64,000 nucleotides of DNA from Chryseobacterium sp. ISL-80 (GTDB lineage: Bacteria > Bacillota > Bacilli > Bacillales > Cytobacillaceae): assembly GCA_018613055.1 (NCBI GenBank), contig JAGGQZ010000009.1, positions 1 to 64,000 of the forward strand, given 5' to 3'. The notes under the pieces are model-generated. The model did not search any database, had not been told where the DNA came from, and saw nothing but the letters and a program-made list of their open reading frames with translations. The position numbers and the translations under genes were made by a program. Shown one piece after another: positions 1 to 8,642 of the stretch (its first letter is position 1; every line of letters begins with the position of its first letter).

Positions 1-9
1 AGGTTAATA

Positions 10-269
10 GACAGGTTGAAAGGAGAAGAGATACAAGGTGTCAAGAAAGCCCTGTTATACGGACAGGTTGGAAGGAGAAGAGACCAAAGCTGTCAAGAAA
101 GCCCCGTTATTTTGACAGGTTGGAAGGAGAAGAGACCAAAGCTGTCAAGAAAGCCCCGTTATTTTGACAGGTTGGAAGGAGAAGAGGCTAAAGCTGTCAA
201 GAAAGCCCCGTTATTTTGACAGGTTGGAAGTTGAAGAGACCAAAGCTGTCAAGAAAGCCCGGTTATTTT
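10..269. repeat. Five head-to-tail 52-bp tandem repeats
   Basis: Copies begin at 10, 62, 114, 166 and 218, an exact 52-bp period. Copies 2 and 3 look identical over most of their length and the outer copies have a few substitutions. Each unit contains the short inverted repeat GACAG...CTGTC (TTGACAG/CTGTCAA at junctions) enclosing a purine-rich GGAAGGAGAAGAG core, so each copy could fold. The period is not a multiple of three and the array sits beyond the 3' end of a minus-strand operon, so it is treated as intergenic. The open frame through it is an artefact of the repeat. Function unknown; it resembles dispersed intergenic repeats of Bacillaceae. Confidence 0.93.
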
Positions 270-270
270 A

Positions 271-306
271 AAAAAATGACCTACTCTGTATTTAGTAGGT
301 CATTTT
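271..306 (-). terminator. Terminator of the minus-strand two-component/MMPL operon
   Basis: A 13-bp stem (273-285 pairs with 294-306, AAAATGACCTACT/AGTAGGTCATTTT) has an 8-nt loop. Read on the minus strand it ends in a T-run, so it ends the operon whose last gene stops at 353. Confidence 0.8.
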
Positions 307-352
307 CTTATTAAGTGAATCTTTAAATTAGCGTATTTCCTAGCTTACCTTC

Positions 353-748
353 CTAGTTTGCTGTCTTCTCAATAAAGAAGGTAACCACCACAAACAGGAT
401 AAAGGCCAGTAATAGCAATGATCCGCCGACGATGAACAGGACCATGACGAATGTTTCCCCCAGGTTGAATGGGTTGATGTTGTACATCCACATTCCGACT
501 GTGAGTCCCAGTGCGCCGACCATGCCGGTGATGCTATGGATGGATACGAGTTTTTTATATTTTATTTGATAGTTTTTGTAAAAAATACCCCAGGCAAATA
601 CGGATAGCCAGCCGACTAGCAGGATGTGGGCGTGGATTGGGCGCATTGCATAGTCGCCGGCGCCTGCCATATGTGAGCCCATGAAGGTTCCTATTAGTCC
701 AAAGATTGCTGCGAATCGTATTAGTCGAATACTCCAAGTTTGTTCCAT
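353..748 (-). CDS. Small polytopic membrane protein, heme-copper oxidase subunit I-like
   Basis: A 131-residue protein made almost wholly of four hydrophobic segments (about residues 8-25, 38-55, 70-88 and 100-125). The segment with PIHAHILLVGW carries a histidine pair resembling helices of cbb3/NorB-type heme-copper oxidase subunit I, and such short proteins are often annotated as cytochrome-c-oxidase-like. It is far too short to be a catalytic oxidase subunit. It is the last gene of the minus-strand operon, 3 nt after the histidine kinase stop, with a good GGAGG site 9 nt before its ATG. Its place behind a sensor kinase suggests a membrane accessory role, but this is inference. Confidence 0.7.
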   Translation of the reverse strand: MEQTWSIRLIRFAAIFGLIGTFMGSHMAGAGDYAMRPIHAHILLVGWLSVFAWGIFYKNYQIKYKKLVSIHSITGMVGALGLTVGMWMYNINPFNLGETFVMVLFIVGGSLLLLAFILFVVVTFFIEKTAN

Positions 749-751
749 TTT

Positions 752-2146
752 TTATTCCTCCGTCTGTTTTTCTATAGGGAGCTTTATGGTAAAAGTCGTA
801 CCTTTTTGTGTCTCGCTCTCCACTTCAATTTTTCCGTTGTGTAATTCAATAATATGTTTGACAATCGACAGGCCCAAACCGGTTCCATCTTTTTTGCGTG
901 AGGCATCGACGCGGTAGAATCGTTCGAAAATCTTAGAGGACTGTTCCTGGCTCATTCCGATTCCGGTATCTTTAAATGTGATGTTGATGGCCGCGTCGGC
1001 TTGTGTAAGCTGGATAAAAATACTTCCTCCGGGTTGATTGTATTTAATCGCATTTGTCAGCAGATTGTCCCATACCGTCATCAAAAGTTCGGGATCAGCG
1101 AGAATCGGGGCAGGGGGTAGGTGGTAAGAGATTTCGATCTCCTTTTCCTCCAATCGCCATTGATGCCTTCTGACCGTTTCTTTGATTTGCGTATCAATCC
1201 GTGTCATTCCACGCTTCATCGGATACGATTTTTGATCAAGCGATGTAAGAAGCAGCAATTGTTTCGTTAGGTTGGACAGTCGCTTTGATTCCTGGTCGAT
1301 GATTTCAACGTATTCACGGTGCTCGTCGTCGAGAGCCTGCGTTTTTAACAGCTCCGCGTATCCCTGGATATTCATCAACGGTGATTGAAAATCATGGGAC
1401 ACATTATTGATGAATGATTTTCGCGCTTCATCATTATGCTGCAATTGAATCTGCATCGTGCTGAAGCTCTCGGCAAGCTGGCCGATTTCATCCTTGCGAT
1501 GGATGTTCAATGGGAAGTTGAAGTTTTCCCTTGTGATTTCCCTGGTAGCCTCTGTCAGCTTGGTGATTGGCTGAATCAGGTGTTTGGCAAACCAGATCAC
1601 CCCGGTGATACTCACGATGGAAATCGCGACAAAGAACCAGGCGAAAATGACATGGACATCAGAGAATAACAATTTGTTATTGGGCCTCAGGTACAAGCCA
1701 TAGTCCTCGTCAGCAATCGTGAAGGGGACGCCGACGGTATTTCCAAGCTGATTGGAAAAATGGCTCATCATCATCCAAGGTGAGCGTGAACTGTCCATTC
1801 CATGGTAGATTTCCTTCTCCTCCACAACCTTCATGGCCTCAGCTGGCAGGTTCTTTTTTGAAAATGGTTCGCCAAACTCAAACTCCTCGCCAGATTCACT
1901 GATAACATAGATTTGATAGCCCAGTTTACTGATTGAATCCAAATAAGCTGCAAAACTTAAGTGGGACGTCGAGTGCATTTGCTCCAAACTTGAGGCAACC
2001 TCTTCGGCAACCTTTACGTTCTGTGAGTCTATCCTCTCTCTTGTCGAAGTCATATAGACCCAGTTGGCAAGAATGAAGGCGATCACGATGCTGATCCCGA
2101 GGATGAGCAGGGTGGCGATGATGAACTTCCTATACAATGTCTTCAT
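752..2146 (-). CDS. Membrane sensor histidine kinase (HAMP, HisKA, HATPase)
   Basis: A 464-residue orthodox kinase. A transmembrane helix spans about 9-30, an extracytoplasmic sensor about 31-165, a second helix about 167-188, then HAMP to about 240. The HisKA box SHDFQSPL has the phospho-acceptor His251. The ATPase domain shows the N-box DNLLTNAIKYN, G1 DTGIGMS and G2 GTGLGLSIVKHI. Its ATG overlaps the stop of the response regulator by 4 nt (2143-2146), so the two are translationally coupled and form a pair. The signal sensed is unknown; the adjacent MMPL exporter suggests lipid-like or envelope-active compounds. Confidence 0.95.
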   Translation of the reverse strand: MKTLYRKFIIATLLILGISIVIAFILANWVYMTSTRERIDSQNVKVAEEVASSLEQMHSTSHLSFAAYLDSISKLGYQIYVISESGEEFEFGEPFSKKNLPAEAMKVVEEKEIYHGMDSSRSPWMMMSHFSNQLGNTVGVPFTIADEDYGLYLRPNNKLLFSDVHVIFAWFFVAISIVSITGVIWFAKHLIQPITKLTEATREITRENFNFPLNIHRKDEIGQLAESFSTMQIQLQHNDEARKSFINNVSHDFQSPLMNIQGYAELLKTQALDDEHREYVEIIDQESKRLSNLTKQLLLLTSLDQKSYPMKRGMTRIDTQIKETVRRHQWRLEEKEIEISYHLPPAPILADPELLMTVWDNLLTNAIKYNQPGGSIFIQLTQADAAINITFKDTGIGMSQEQSSKIFERFYRVDASRKKDGTGLGLSIVKHIIELHNGKIEVESETQKGTTFTIKLPIEKQTEE

Positions 2147-2814
2147 TTCATTTCCTCAAGTCTGTAACCAATTCCGCGGATCGTCTGGATTTCAACTGAA
2201 GCCTCATGCTTCTTCAGGCGTTCACGGATCCGATTGATATGGGTATTCAGCGTTTGTTCACTGCCTTCATAATCCGCTCCCCAAGCCTGCTCGATCAAAG
2301 ACGCCCTGGGAGTTGTTTTATTCAGGCGAGATGCCAGGATACTGAGCAGCTCAAATTCCTTCAATGGAAACAGGATCGTCTCCTGATTGATTACAACTTC
2401 AAAGCTGTTCCGGTCAATCTTCATATTACCCGCCTGGATCAAAGAATCGACAGCACGCTGCATTCGCCGCAGGACAACCGCCACCCGGAATAAAAGCTCC
2501 TTCACTTCAAAAGGTTTTACAATATAATCCTCACTGCCTGAAAGGAACCCTTCTTCCTTATCGCTTAATTGACCCTTGGCGGTAAGGAGGATGACAGGGA
2601 TTTTCCAATCATCAGTCAGGATTTTTGTCAGCTCGAAACCATTCATCCCGGGCATCATCACATCAACAATCGCAAGATCGACATTTTGCTTTTCCAATAA
2701 GGATAAAGCCTCTTCGGCATCATTGGCCCTGAAAACCTGGTATCCTTCCTGGGTCAAATGGATGGTCACGAGTCTCTGAATATTTATATCATCATCAACG
2801 ACCAGGATTCTCAT
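2143..2814 (-). CDS. OmpR/PhoB-family response regulator
   Basis: A 223-residue regulator. The receiver domain (1-115) has the acidic pocket DDD at 7-9, the phospho-acceptor Asp51 in VDVMMPG, and the conserved TAK. The C-terminal winged helix (about 130-223) ends with the typical GIGYRLEE. It is preceded by AAGGAGG and followed by the cognate kinase with a 4-nt overlap. It probably controls the upstream MMPL exporter gene, since the two lie in one direction 45 nt apart; that is inference from context. OmpR-type DNA binding distinguishes it from the NarL-type YdfI that accompanies YdfJ in B. subtilis. Confidence 0.95.
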   Translation of the reverse strand: MRILVVDDDINIQRLVTIHLTQEGYQVFRANDAEEALSLLEKQNVDLAIVDVMMPGMNGFELTKILTDDWKIPVILLTAKGQLSDKEEGFLSGSEDYIVKPFEVKELLFRVAVVLRRMQRAVDSLIQAGNMKIDRNSFEVVINQETILFPLKEFELLSILASRLNKTTPRASLIEQAWGADYEGSEQTLNTHINRIRERLKKHEASVEIQTIRGIGYRLEEMK

Positions 2815-2834
2815 TGGTCATGCCTCCTTAAAAG

Positions 2835-2856
2835 AAAGGAGAGAGTTCTCTCCTTT
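2835..2856 (-). terminator. Hairpin between the MMPL gene and the response regulator
   Basis: A near-perfect AAAGGAGAGA/TCTCTCCTTT stem lies just after the MMPL stop. On the minus strand it is followed by TCTTTT and then the AAGGAGG of the regulator gene. It looks like an intra-operon terminator that would lower kinase/regulator expression relative to the exporter. Confidence 0.55.
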
Positions 2857-2859
2857 TCC

Positions 2860-4980
2860 TTATTGAATCTCAGGACTGGTTTGTTTATCTTTTTCAAAGA
2901 ATAGAATCAGTGCCGGTAAAAGCATGCCGCGAACAAGGAAAGTATCAATCAGGATCCCGACAGCGACCATGAATCCGAAGATGAACAGGTCAGCGATTGG
3001 CATCGTCGTCAGAGCAGCGAATGTAGCCGCCAATATGACGCCTGCTGATGAAATGACACCGCCCGTGTTGCGAATGGAAATTTCCAAAGCCTCTTTCACT
3101 TTGTGATTCTTCCGCTCCTCGATAAAACGGGAAGCCAGAATAATATTATAATCGATTCCCAGGGCCACAAGGAAGATAAAAGCATATACCGGCACACGTG
3201 TACTGATTGCATCATATCCGAATAGGGCATCGATCAGGAATACACCGAGGCCAAGTGCAGATACATACGAAAGCAGGATGGTGGCCATCATGTAAATGGA
3301 CATTTTCACACTGCGTGTCAGGACAACGAGCAATCCTAGAATAAGTGCTGTTTCCAGCAGGACGATTTTGAGGATGTCACCGTTGTTGACTTCTCGCTCA
3401 TCGACAAGCTTTGGGGTGATTCCGCTGAAATAAGCGTCAGCATCCAGCCCTAAATCTTCCAGCATTTCAGGGGCCTCGTCCGTTAGTTTTTCGATGTAGT
3501 CCATTGCTTCCACAGAGTATGGATTCATGTCGAGTGCAATGCTGAATTTGACCGCATCGCCATTTTCGGTTAATCCCTGTGGTCGAATCGAAGCGATTTG
3601 TTTTTCTTCATTCAGTTTTTCTGAGATTGTCTTTACAATTTCTTCAGTTAACTTACTGTCGCTTTCAATCAACAATGTAGTAGGGGCAAGTTCACCTTTA
3701 TCATATCTCTGTTCCACTATTTCATAGCCAACTCGGGAAGGCAAATCTTCAGGGAAGCTTTTCACCATGTCGAATTCATACTCAAGATTGAAGACGTTCA
3801 GTGCAGATAGGACTAGCAAAATACCGACCACTCCGCCAGAAAGGCCAGGCTTGTTGACAACAAATTTGGCAACCGGACCCCAAACACCATGCTTGACCTC
3901 TGTTTCAACCCCATACTTAGGCACTTTAGGCCAGAAAGCCTTGCGTCCGAATAAAGTGAACAATGCAGGCACCAGCGTAATGGAAGCGAGCATGATGAAG
4001 AACATCGCTGTTCCGAAAATCGGAGCAAAGTTCTGATAATCACGGAAATCAGCGAACAGAAGTACAAGCATCGCAGCCAAGACGGTTCCGCCGGCAAAAA
4101 AGACAGGTTCGCCTGTTGCACGCATCGCATACTTCATCGCATCGAATTTATTTTCGTAATGGTTCAGCTCCTCGCGGAAACGTGAAAAGACAAATAAAGA
4201 ATAGTCAATGACGGCTGCAAAAAGCAGGATACTCATGATTGATGTCGTTTGGTTATTGATCTCCAATCCTCCTGCTCCTAGAAGGGCAACACTCTGGTTC
4301 ACAACCTGGTAGACGATCGCTGTGGCCAATAAAGGAATGATCGCAAGCAGAGGCGAACGATAAATGACAATCAGCAGGATCAGGATTATTCCAACCGTTG
4401 CCAGCAACAGCACGAAATCTGCCCGTTCAAATAGCTTAATGGTATCACCTGATATCCCTGCAGGACCAGTAATATAGAAAGAAGTCCTCTCAAGCTTGTC
4501 AGCGATACCTGTGCCGATTTCAGTTGCACGGTCATTGATCTCAGCATACTCATCATTGCCCAGACCCTGTTCCAATTCCATAGGGACAATCATCGTCGAT
4601 TGATCTTCGGATATAAAACCGCTAAGCGCCTGTGGCGGAAGGGAACGGGTATCAACAATGTTTCTGATTCCTTCGATATCCTCAGAAATAATGCCATCAA
4701 GGATTTGATTCACTTCATCAAGATTAATGTCCCCTTTGTCATTATGAAAAACAAGAATACCCGGGGTACCCTGCTCATTCGGGAAGTAATCCTCCGTTTT
4801 ATTTTGCGCGATAATCGATTTTGCATCATCAGGCAGAGATTGAAAGTTGTTCACTTTGTAATTGCCAAGCTGAGGGCCTGCACTTAAGCCAACCATCAAC
4901 ACCAGCCAGGCGATGATCGTAATCCACATCCCGCGTTTCGTTGAAACCCAGTCAGTGATCGAATAAAGCAATTTCTTCAT
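2860..4980 (-). CDS. MMPL/RND-superfamily exporter (YdfJ-like)
   Basis: A 706-residue transporter with the two-fold MMPL layout. TM1 is at about 15-35, followed by a large extracytoplasmic loop to about 180, a bundle of five helices (about 185-350), a seventh helix (about 375-395), a second large loop, and a final five-helix bundle (about 535-695). Both bundles show the family's charged motif region (AAVIDYSLF and ALGIDYNII, with a membrane-embedded Asp that carries protons). It likely exports lipophilic molecules at the cost of the proton gradient. An AGGAGG site precedes the ATG. It is the first gene of the operon with the two-component pair. Confidence 0.92.
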   Translation of the reverse strand: MKKLLYSITDWVSTKRGMWITIIAWLVLMVGLSAGPQLGNYKVNNFQSLPDDAKSIIAQNKTEDYFPNEQGTPGILVFHNDKGDINLDEVNQILDGIISEDIEGIRNIVDTRSLPPQALSGFISEDQSTMIVPMELEQGLGNDEYAEINDRATEIGTGIADKLERTSFYITGPAGISGDTIKLFERADFVLLLATVGIILILLIVIYRSPLLAIIPLLATAIVYQVVNQSVALLGAGGLEINNQTTSIMSILLFAAVIDYSLFVFSRFREELNHYENKFDAMKYAMRATGEPVFFAGGTVLAAMLVLLFADFRDYQNFAPIFGTAMFFIMLASITLVPALFTLFGRKAFWPKVPKYGVETEVKHGVWGPVAKFVVNKPGLSGGVVGILLVLSALNVFNLEYEFDMVKSFPEDLPSRVGYEIVEQRYDKGELAPTTLLIESDSKLTEEIVKTISEKLNEEKQIASIRPQGLTENGDAVKFSIALDMNPYSVEAMDYIEKLTDEAPEMLEDLGLDADAYFSGITPKLVDEREVNNGDILKIVLLETALILGLLVVLTRSVKMSIYMMATILLSYVSALGLGVFLIDALFGYDAISTRVPVYAFIFLVALGIDYNIILASRFIEERKNHKVKEALEISIRNTGGVISSAGVILAATFAALTTMPIADLFIFGFMVAVGILIDTFLVRGMLLPALILFFEKDKQTSPEIQ

Positions 4981-5413
4981 GAATTATAGCCTCCTATGTT
5001 TGTTCCTGTAATCTAATCTAACTTCAGACTCGTTCCGGTAATTTTAGGGGTAGGGGAGACCAGAACGAGCACTGAACAATGAACATCATAAACTATGAAA
5101 ATAAACACAACATCAACTTTCAGTTACATTTTTTCATTTAAAAGAGCAGAACCCAATAAATCAGAAAGTATAAAAGTATAAAGAATGTTCAATATTTTCT
5201 TCATGGAATCTGAGGAGCTATCTCAGTAAAACATACTTAATTCTTTAAGGTTTTCTTGGGAGGTAGATATCAAAATGAGTTTCCCGTAACAAAAAGGAGA
5301 TGAGGAAATTGAAGATTGAATTTGCTTTTTAAAAATTCAGAAAAGTATAGACGTTTTTAATTGGATCCAGTATCCTAATAATATGGAGTAAAGAAAATTC
5401 TTAAGGAGGAGGG
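4981..5413. other. Divergent intergenic region
   Basis: 433 bp of AT-rich DNA between the minus-strand exporter operon and the plus-strand thioesterase gene. Its right end holds the promoter/operator described at 5348-5376. I see no convincing ORF or RNA in the remainder, which should contain the exporter promoter. Confidence 0.6.
5348..5376 (+). promoter_or_regulatory. Promoter with overlapping GGATCCAGTATCC operator
   Basis: TAGACG (5348-5353), a 17-nt spacer and TATCCT (5371-5376) form a sigma-A-like promoter. The 13-bp element GGATCCAGTATCC (5363-5375) overlaps the -10 box, so a bound protein would block RNA polymerase. The element recurs at 14723, 18510, 19241 and 26720, with weaker copies near 12003 and 12173. 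The flanks (CAGAAAAGTATAGAC) are nearly the same as those at 18486-18499. Confidence 0.65.
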
Positions 5414-5914
5414 TTGAAAATTAAAACTATGGTAGCGGCCAGTGATCTTCATAAAGAAATTGAAAATCTTTCAAGCGTGCAAAAAGATCAGGTTTTCCAT
5501 GTGATCAAGGCACTAAAAGGGTCAAAAAAAGAGCTGCATTATACAGGGAGACTTTTAGGGATAGGTTTTGAAGAAAATGGGGAAATGAGTATGGAATTGG
5601 GTATGCAGAATGCCAATACATATGACGTTGCTCAAGGTGGAGCCCTTTATACATTGGCAGACGTAGCCATAGGTTTTCACATAATGACCATGATACCAGA
5701 GGATACTCAAGTCTTCACCTTAGAATTGAAAATGAATTATGTAAGGCCAGGTAAAGGGAAAAAGCTGTATGCAAAGCCTTCAATCATCCATCTCGGGAAA
5801 AGTACAGTGGTTTCCGAGTGCATAGTAATTGATGAGAAAGCCGAGACAGTCGCAATTGCCTTAGGAACATTTTTTTTAAAACATAAAGGGCTATCAAAGG
5901 AGGAAATAAAATGA
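5414..5914 (+). CDS. PaaI/YbgC-type hotdog acyl-CoA thioesterase
   Basis: A 166-residue hotdog-fold protein. The central helix region (DVAQGGALYTLADVAIGF) and the strand pattern LELKMNYVRPGKGKKLYAKP are typical of PaaI-like thioesterases, which release free acid from aryl- or acyl-CoA. The TTG start at 5414 is chosen because AAGGAGG lies 4-5 nt before it; the next ATG (5429) is about 20 nt from that site. The stop overlaps the next gene's ATG by 4 nt. Its place under the island's shared operator suggests it relieves trapped CoA esters made by the island. The true substrate is unknown. Confidence 0.85.
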   Translation: MKIKTMVAASDLHKEIENLSSVQKDQVFHVIKALKGSKKELHYTGRLLGIGFEENGEMSMELGMQNANTYDVAQGGALYTLADVAIGFHIMTMIPEDTQVFTLELKMNYVRPGKGKKLYAKPSIIHLGKSTVVSECIVIDEKAETVAIALGTFFLKHKGLSKEEIK

Positions 5915-6291
5915 GTGTGAAATTTGACGAAGGTTTGCAAGTAAGGCGTGAAGTGTTAGGGGCTGAATATGTAGACAACTCAATCAAAAACGCAACAAGC
6001 TTTACAAAGCCTCTTCAGGAATTAGTTACCGAATATTGCTGGGGAGAGATTTGGACTAGAGAAGGTTTACCTAAAAAGACGAGAAGCATGATCAATTTAG
6101 CGATGTTGACTGCTTTAAATCGTCCGCATGAATTGAAGCTGCATTTACGTGGAGCCATTAATAATGGGGTCACAAAAGAAGAAATCCAGGAAATCTTTTT
6201 ACAGACTGCTATTTATTGTGGAGTACCAGCCTCACTGGATAGTTTTAAAGCAGCCCGTGAAATATTTGAGGAAATGGGAATAGAAGAATAA
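5911..6291 (+). CDS. Carboxymuconolactone decarboxylase (AhpD-like) family protein
   Basis: A 126-residue all-helical protein matching gamma-carboxymuconolactone decarboxylase (PcaC) in length and in the motif MINLAMLTALNRPHELKLHLRGAINNGVTKEEIQEIFLQ... (residues about 58-100), and near its end CGVPAS. It lacks the CxxC of peroxidase-type AhpD proteins, which favours a PcaC-like (de)carboxylating or isomerising role. There are no other beta-ketoadipate genes nearby, so the PcaC reaction itself is doubtful. It is translationally coupled to the thioesterase gene (ATGA). Confidence 0.85.
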   Translation: MSVKFDEGLQVRREVLGAEYVDNSIKNATSFTKPLQELVTEYCWGEIWTREGLPKKTRSMINLAMLTALNRPHELKLHLRGAINNGVTKEEIQEIFLQTAIYCGVPASLDSFKAAREIFEEMGIEE

Positions 6292-6320
6292 AAAGAAAAA
6301 AGCTGTACTTCATTCTGTAA

Positions 6321-6357
6321 ACACCATTCTAAAAATAAAGGTAGAATGGTGTTTTTT
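6321..6357 (+). terminator. Terminator after the thioesterase/CMD pair
   Basis: An 11-bp stem ACACCATTCTA (6321-6331) / TAGAATGGTGT (6342-6352) is followed by six T residues. Confidence 0.9.
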
Positions 6358-6410
6358 AAAACTAAAAGATATTGAATTTTTTGATAATTAATACTATTAT
6401 AAATTTAAAG

Positions 6411-6427
6411 CTGTCGACAGCCGACAG
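6411..6427 (+). promoter_or_regulatory. CTGTCG-N5-CGACAG palindrome before the first GntR gene
   Basis: The inverted repeat CTGTCG (6411-6416) / CGACAG (6422-6427) sits 29 nt before the GTG start of the regulator. Position and symmetry suit an autoregulatory operator. It differs from the GGATAC-type element used elsewhere in the island, so this regulator may have its own target set. Confidence 0.5.
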
Positions 6428-6455
6428 ATAATTAAGTGATGAAAGGAGGGAAAAT

Positions 6456-7130
6456 GTGAATCAAATACCTCTTGAGAAAGCGCTTCCGTTTTACCTGCAA
6501 ATTCAGCAAACGATAAAAGAGCGAATTTGGCAAGGAGAATATAAACCAGGGGACAGATTATTTGAGGCCCAGCTTGCAAAACAATTCTCTATTAGCCGCA
6601 GCCCTGTGCGAGAAGCGATCCGGACTTTAATTAATGAAGGTCTTTTGATTATGGATGAGAAATCTCAAATAACTGTATATAAGCCAACTTTGAAGGATGT
6701 TAAAGATATTTACGGCTGCAGGGTTGCCCTTGAATCAGCTGCTGTTGCTCTGGCAGCAGAGAGGGCTTCAGAGCGGCAAATAGAAGAACTGGGAAGAATT
6801 ATTGCGGAAACAGAAGCAGCTGTTGAAAGCAATGAAAAGGAAGAAATCGTAAAGTGGAACGAAAAATTCCATGAACACATTATTTTAATAAGCGAAAACA
6901 TAAGGTTGAAAAAACTGGTGGATGAGCTTCATTCATTAACCTATTATTATAGGCTCCTGAATATTGAAGGTAATGAACGCGGGGAAGTTATTTTAAAAGG
7001 GCATAAAGAAATATTCAACGCGATTAGAGAAAAAAATCCAGAAAAAGCAGTACTCAGTTTAAAGAAACATACGGAAGAGGATTTGAAAAATCTGATAAAT
7101 CTGATTGAAGGAAAAGAGGGGAAAAAATGA
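6456..7130 (+). CDS. GntR-family regulator, FCD ligand domain (first of three)
   Basis: A 224-residue regulator. An N-terminal winged helix (about 8-75) has the diagnostic GDRLFEAQLAKQFSISRSPVREAIR region. The C-terminal all-helical FCD domain (about 82-215) has the metal/ligand-binding acid and histidine positions (CRVALE, KFHEHI, GHKEIFNAI). FCD regulators sense small carboxylates and usually repress. GTG is the start: AAAGGAGGG lies 5 nt upstream and the ATG two bases earlier is followed at once by TGA. The stop overlaps the ttdA-like gene by 4 nt, so it most likely controls its own operon (hydratase pair plus dehydrogenase). Confidence 0.93.
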   Translation: MNQIPLEKALPFYLQIQQTIKERIWQGEYKPGDRLFEAQLAKQFSISRSPVREAIRTLINEGLLIMDEKSQITVYKPTLKDVKDIYGCRVALESAAVALAAERASERQIEELGRIIAETEAAVESNEKEEIVKWNEKFHEHIILISENIRLKKLVDELHSLTYYYRLLNIEGNERGEVILKGHKEIFNAIREKNPEKAVLSLKKHTEEDLKNLINLIEGKEGKK

Positions 7131-7969
7131 GGATTGTTGATGCTGAGGTCTTAACTGAAAGTGTTGCTAAATTGTGCTGGGAAGCTTGTTACTACTTGCC
7201 GGATGATGTTCTTGCAGGTTTCAGACGTGCCGAAAAAACTGAAGCTTCGCCCATTGGCAAATCTATTCTCCAACAGCTGCTGGAAAATGCGGATGAAGCT
7301 AAAACAAACCACATGCCATATTGCCATGATACAGGAATGGCAGTTGTTTTTGTTGAAATCGGGCAGGATGTTCACATTACAGGTGGGGATTATCTTGAAA
7401 GCATCCAGGAAGGAGTGCGGACTGGTTACAGAGAAGGCTATTTAAGAAAATCTGTAGTAGGAGACCCTTTGCTGCGCGTTAACACGGGGGATAATACACC
7501 AGCTGTGGTACATACGGAAATTGTGCCAGGTGACAAAATCAAAATCACTGTACTGCCAAAAGGCGGGGGCAGTGAGAATATGAGTGCAATGAAATTTCTT
7601 CTTCCGGGAGAAGGGATTGAAGGTGTAAAGAAATTTGTCCTTCAGACGATTAAAGATGCTGGAGGAAAGGCATGCCCACCTGTAGTTGTAGGAGTGGGGA
7701 TTGGCGGCAGTTTTGATAAAGTGACTTCTCTTGCAAAACACGCTGTATTAAGAGAAATCGGTGTTCACCATCCAGACCCGCATATTGCCGAACTGGAACA
7801 GGAATTGCTGGAAGCCATTAATGATACAGGGATTGGGCCTCAGGGACTTGGGGGAACGAGTACTGCCCTTTGGGTACCGATCGAAACATATGCATGTCAT
7901 ATTACGGCTTTGCCTGTTGCAGTTAATATTCAATGTCATGCTGCAAGAAAGAAAACAATCGTAATTTAA
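7127..7969 (+). CDS. Class I fumarase / tartrate dehydratase alpha subunit (first copy)
   Basis: A 280-residue subunit of a [4Fe-4S] hydro-lyase of the FumA/TtdA family. It shows three conserved cysteine regions: PYCHDTG (about 65-69), GKACPPVVVGVGIGG (about 185) and NIQCHAARK near the C-terminus, which ligate the cluster. The length fits TtdA-type alpha subunits. Substrate may be L-tartrate, fumarate/malate or mesaconate/citramalate. The dehydrogenase two genes downstream favours a tartrate- or D-malate-type substrate. It is coupled to the GntR gene by a 4-nt overlap. A second alpha/beta pair lies at 24528-25951. Confidence 0.93.
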   Translation: MRIVDAEVLTESVAKLCWEACYYLPDDVLAGFRRAEKTEASPIGKSILQQLLENADEAKTNHMPYCHDTGMAVVFVEIGQDVHITGGDYLESIQEGVRTGYREGYLRKSVVGDPLLRVNTGDNTPAVVHTEIVPGDKIKITVLPKGGGSENMSAMKFLLPGEGIEGVKKFVLQTIKDAGGKACPPVVVGVGIGGSFDKVTSLAKHAVLREIGVHHPDPHIAELEQELLEAINDTGIGPQGLGGTSTALWVPIETYACHITALPVAVNIQCHAARKKTIVI

Positions 7970-8060
7970 ACAACGGCTATTATTGATGATTTTTGTCCGG
8001 GCAAATGACTTATGAAATTTAAAAGAAAATCTAAATGGAATCGAAAGGAGAGGAATCAAG

Positions 8061-8642
8061 GTGGCAGAATATAGGCTGCAAACCCCCATAACAAAAGAAG
8101 ATATAAAAAAATTAAAAATCGGCGACTCGGTGCTTCTCACAGGAACGATTTACATGGCAAGGGACGCTGCACACAAAAGAATGGTCGAGCTGCTTGAGAA
8201 TAATGAGCCGCTGCCTGTGGACCTAAAGGGAGAGACTATTTTTTATGCTGGACCTTGTCCTCCAAAACCTGGTCAGGTCATTGGGCCTGTCGCGCCGACA
8301 ACTGCCTTCAGAATGGATCCTTACGCACCTGCAATGTATGAATATGGTGTTGTGGGGACGATTGGCAAAGGGCCGAGAAGAGACATGGTTAAAGAAGCTT
8401 GCAAGAAATATGGTGCAGTCTCATTTGCCGCAATTGGCGGTTTATCAACCATTTTAAGCAGAAGAGTTAAAGCAGTTCAAGTGGTTGCTTATGAGGATCT
8501 GGGACCTGAGGCAATAAGGCGGCTTGAAGTAGAAGATTTCCCTTTGCTCGTAGCATACGATTCATTCGGGGATGACCTCTATCAGCAAGAAATAGCAAAA
8601 TATGAAAACTATAATGAAAAAGCAAACAAAGGAGCTGTTTAA
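8061..8642 (+). CDS. Class I fumarase / tartrate dehydratase beta subunit (first copy)
   Basis: A 193-residue beta subunit matching TtdB/FumA C-terminal domain. It opens with LKIGDSVLLTGTIYMARDAAHKRM, has the KPGQVIGPVAPTTAFRMD substrate loop, then AAIGGLSTILSRR and the AYEDLGPEAIRRLEVEDFP tail. GTG start with GGAGAGG upstream. It follows the alpha gene by 91 nt, an unusually long gap for a complex, and its last base overlaps the start of the dehydrogenase gene. Together with the alpha subunit it forms a heteromeric hydratase. Confidence 0.92.
   Translation: MAEYRLQTPITKEDIKKLKIGDSVLLTGTIYMARDAAHKRMVELLENNEPLPVDLKGETIFYAGPCPPKPGQVIGPVAPTTAFRMDPYAPAMYEYGVVGTIGKGPRRDMVKEACKKYGAVSFAAIGGLSTILSRRVKAVQVVAYEDLGPEAIRRLEVEDFPLLVAYDSFGDDLYQQEIAKYENYNEKANKGAV

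Noticed and set aside
16-219. 67-codon plus-strand frame across the 52-bp repeats
   Set aside because: It arises from the repeat. The period is not a multiple of three, so successive copies are read in different frames, and there is no coherent start signal.
10-269. CRISPR array
   Set aside because: The units are contiguous with no unique spacers and no cas genes are present.
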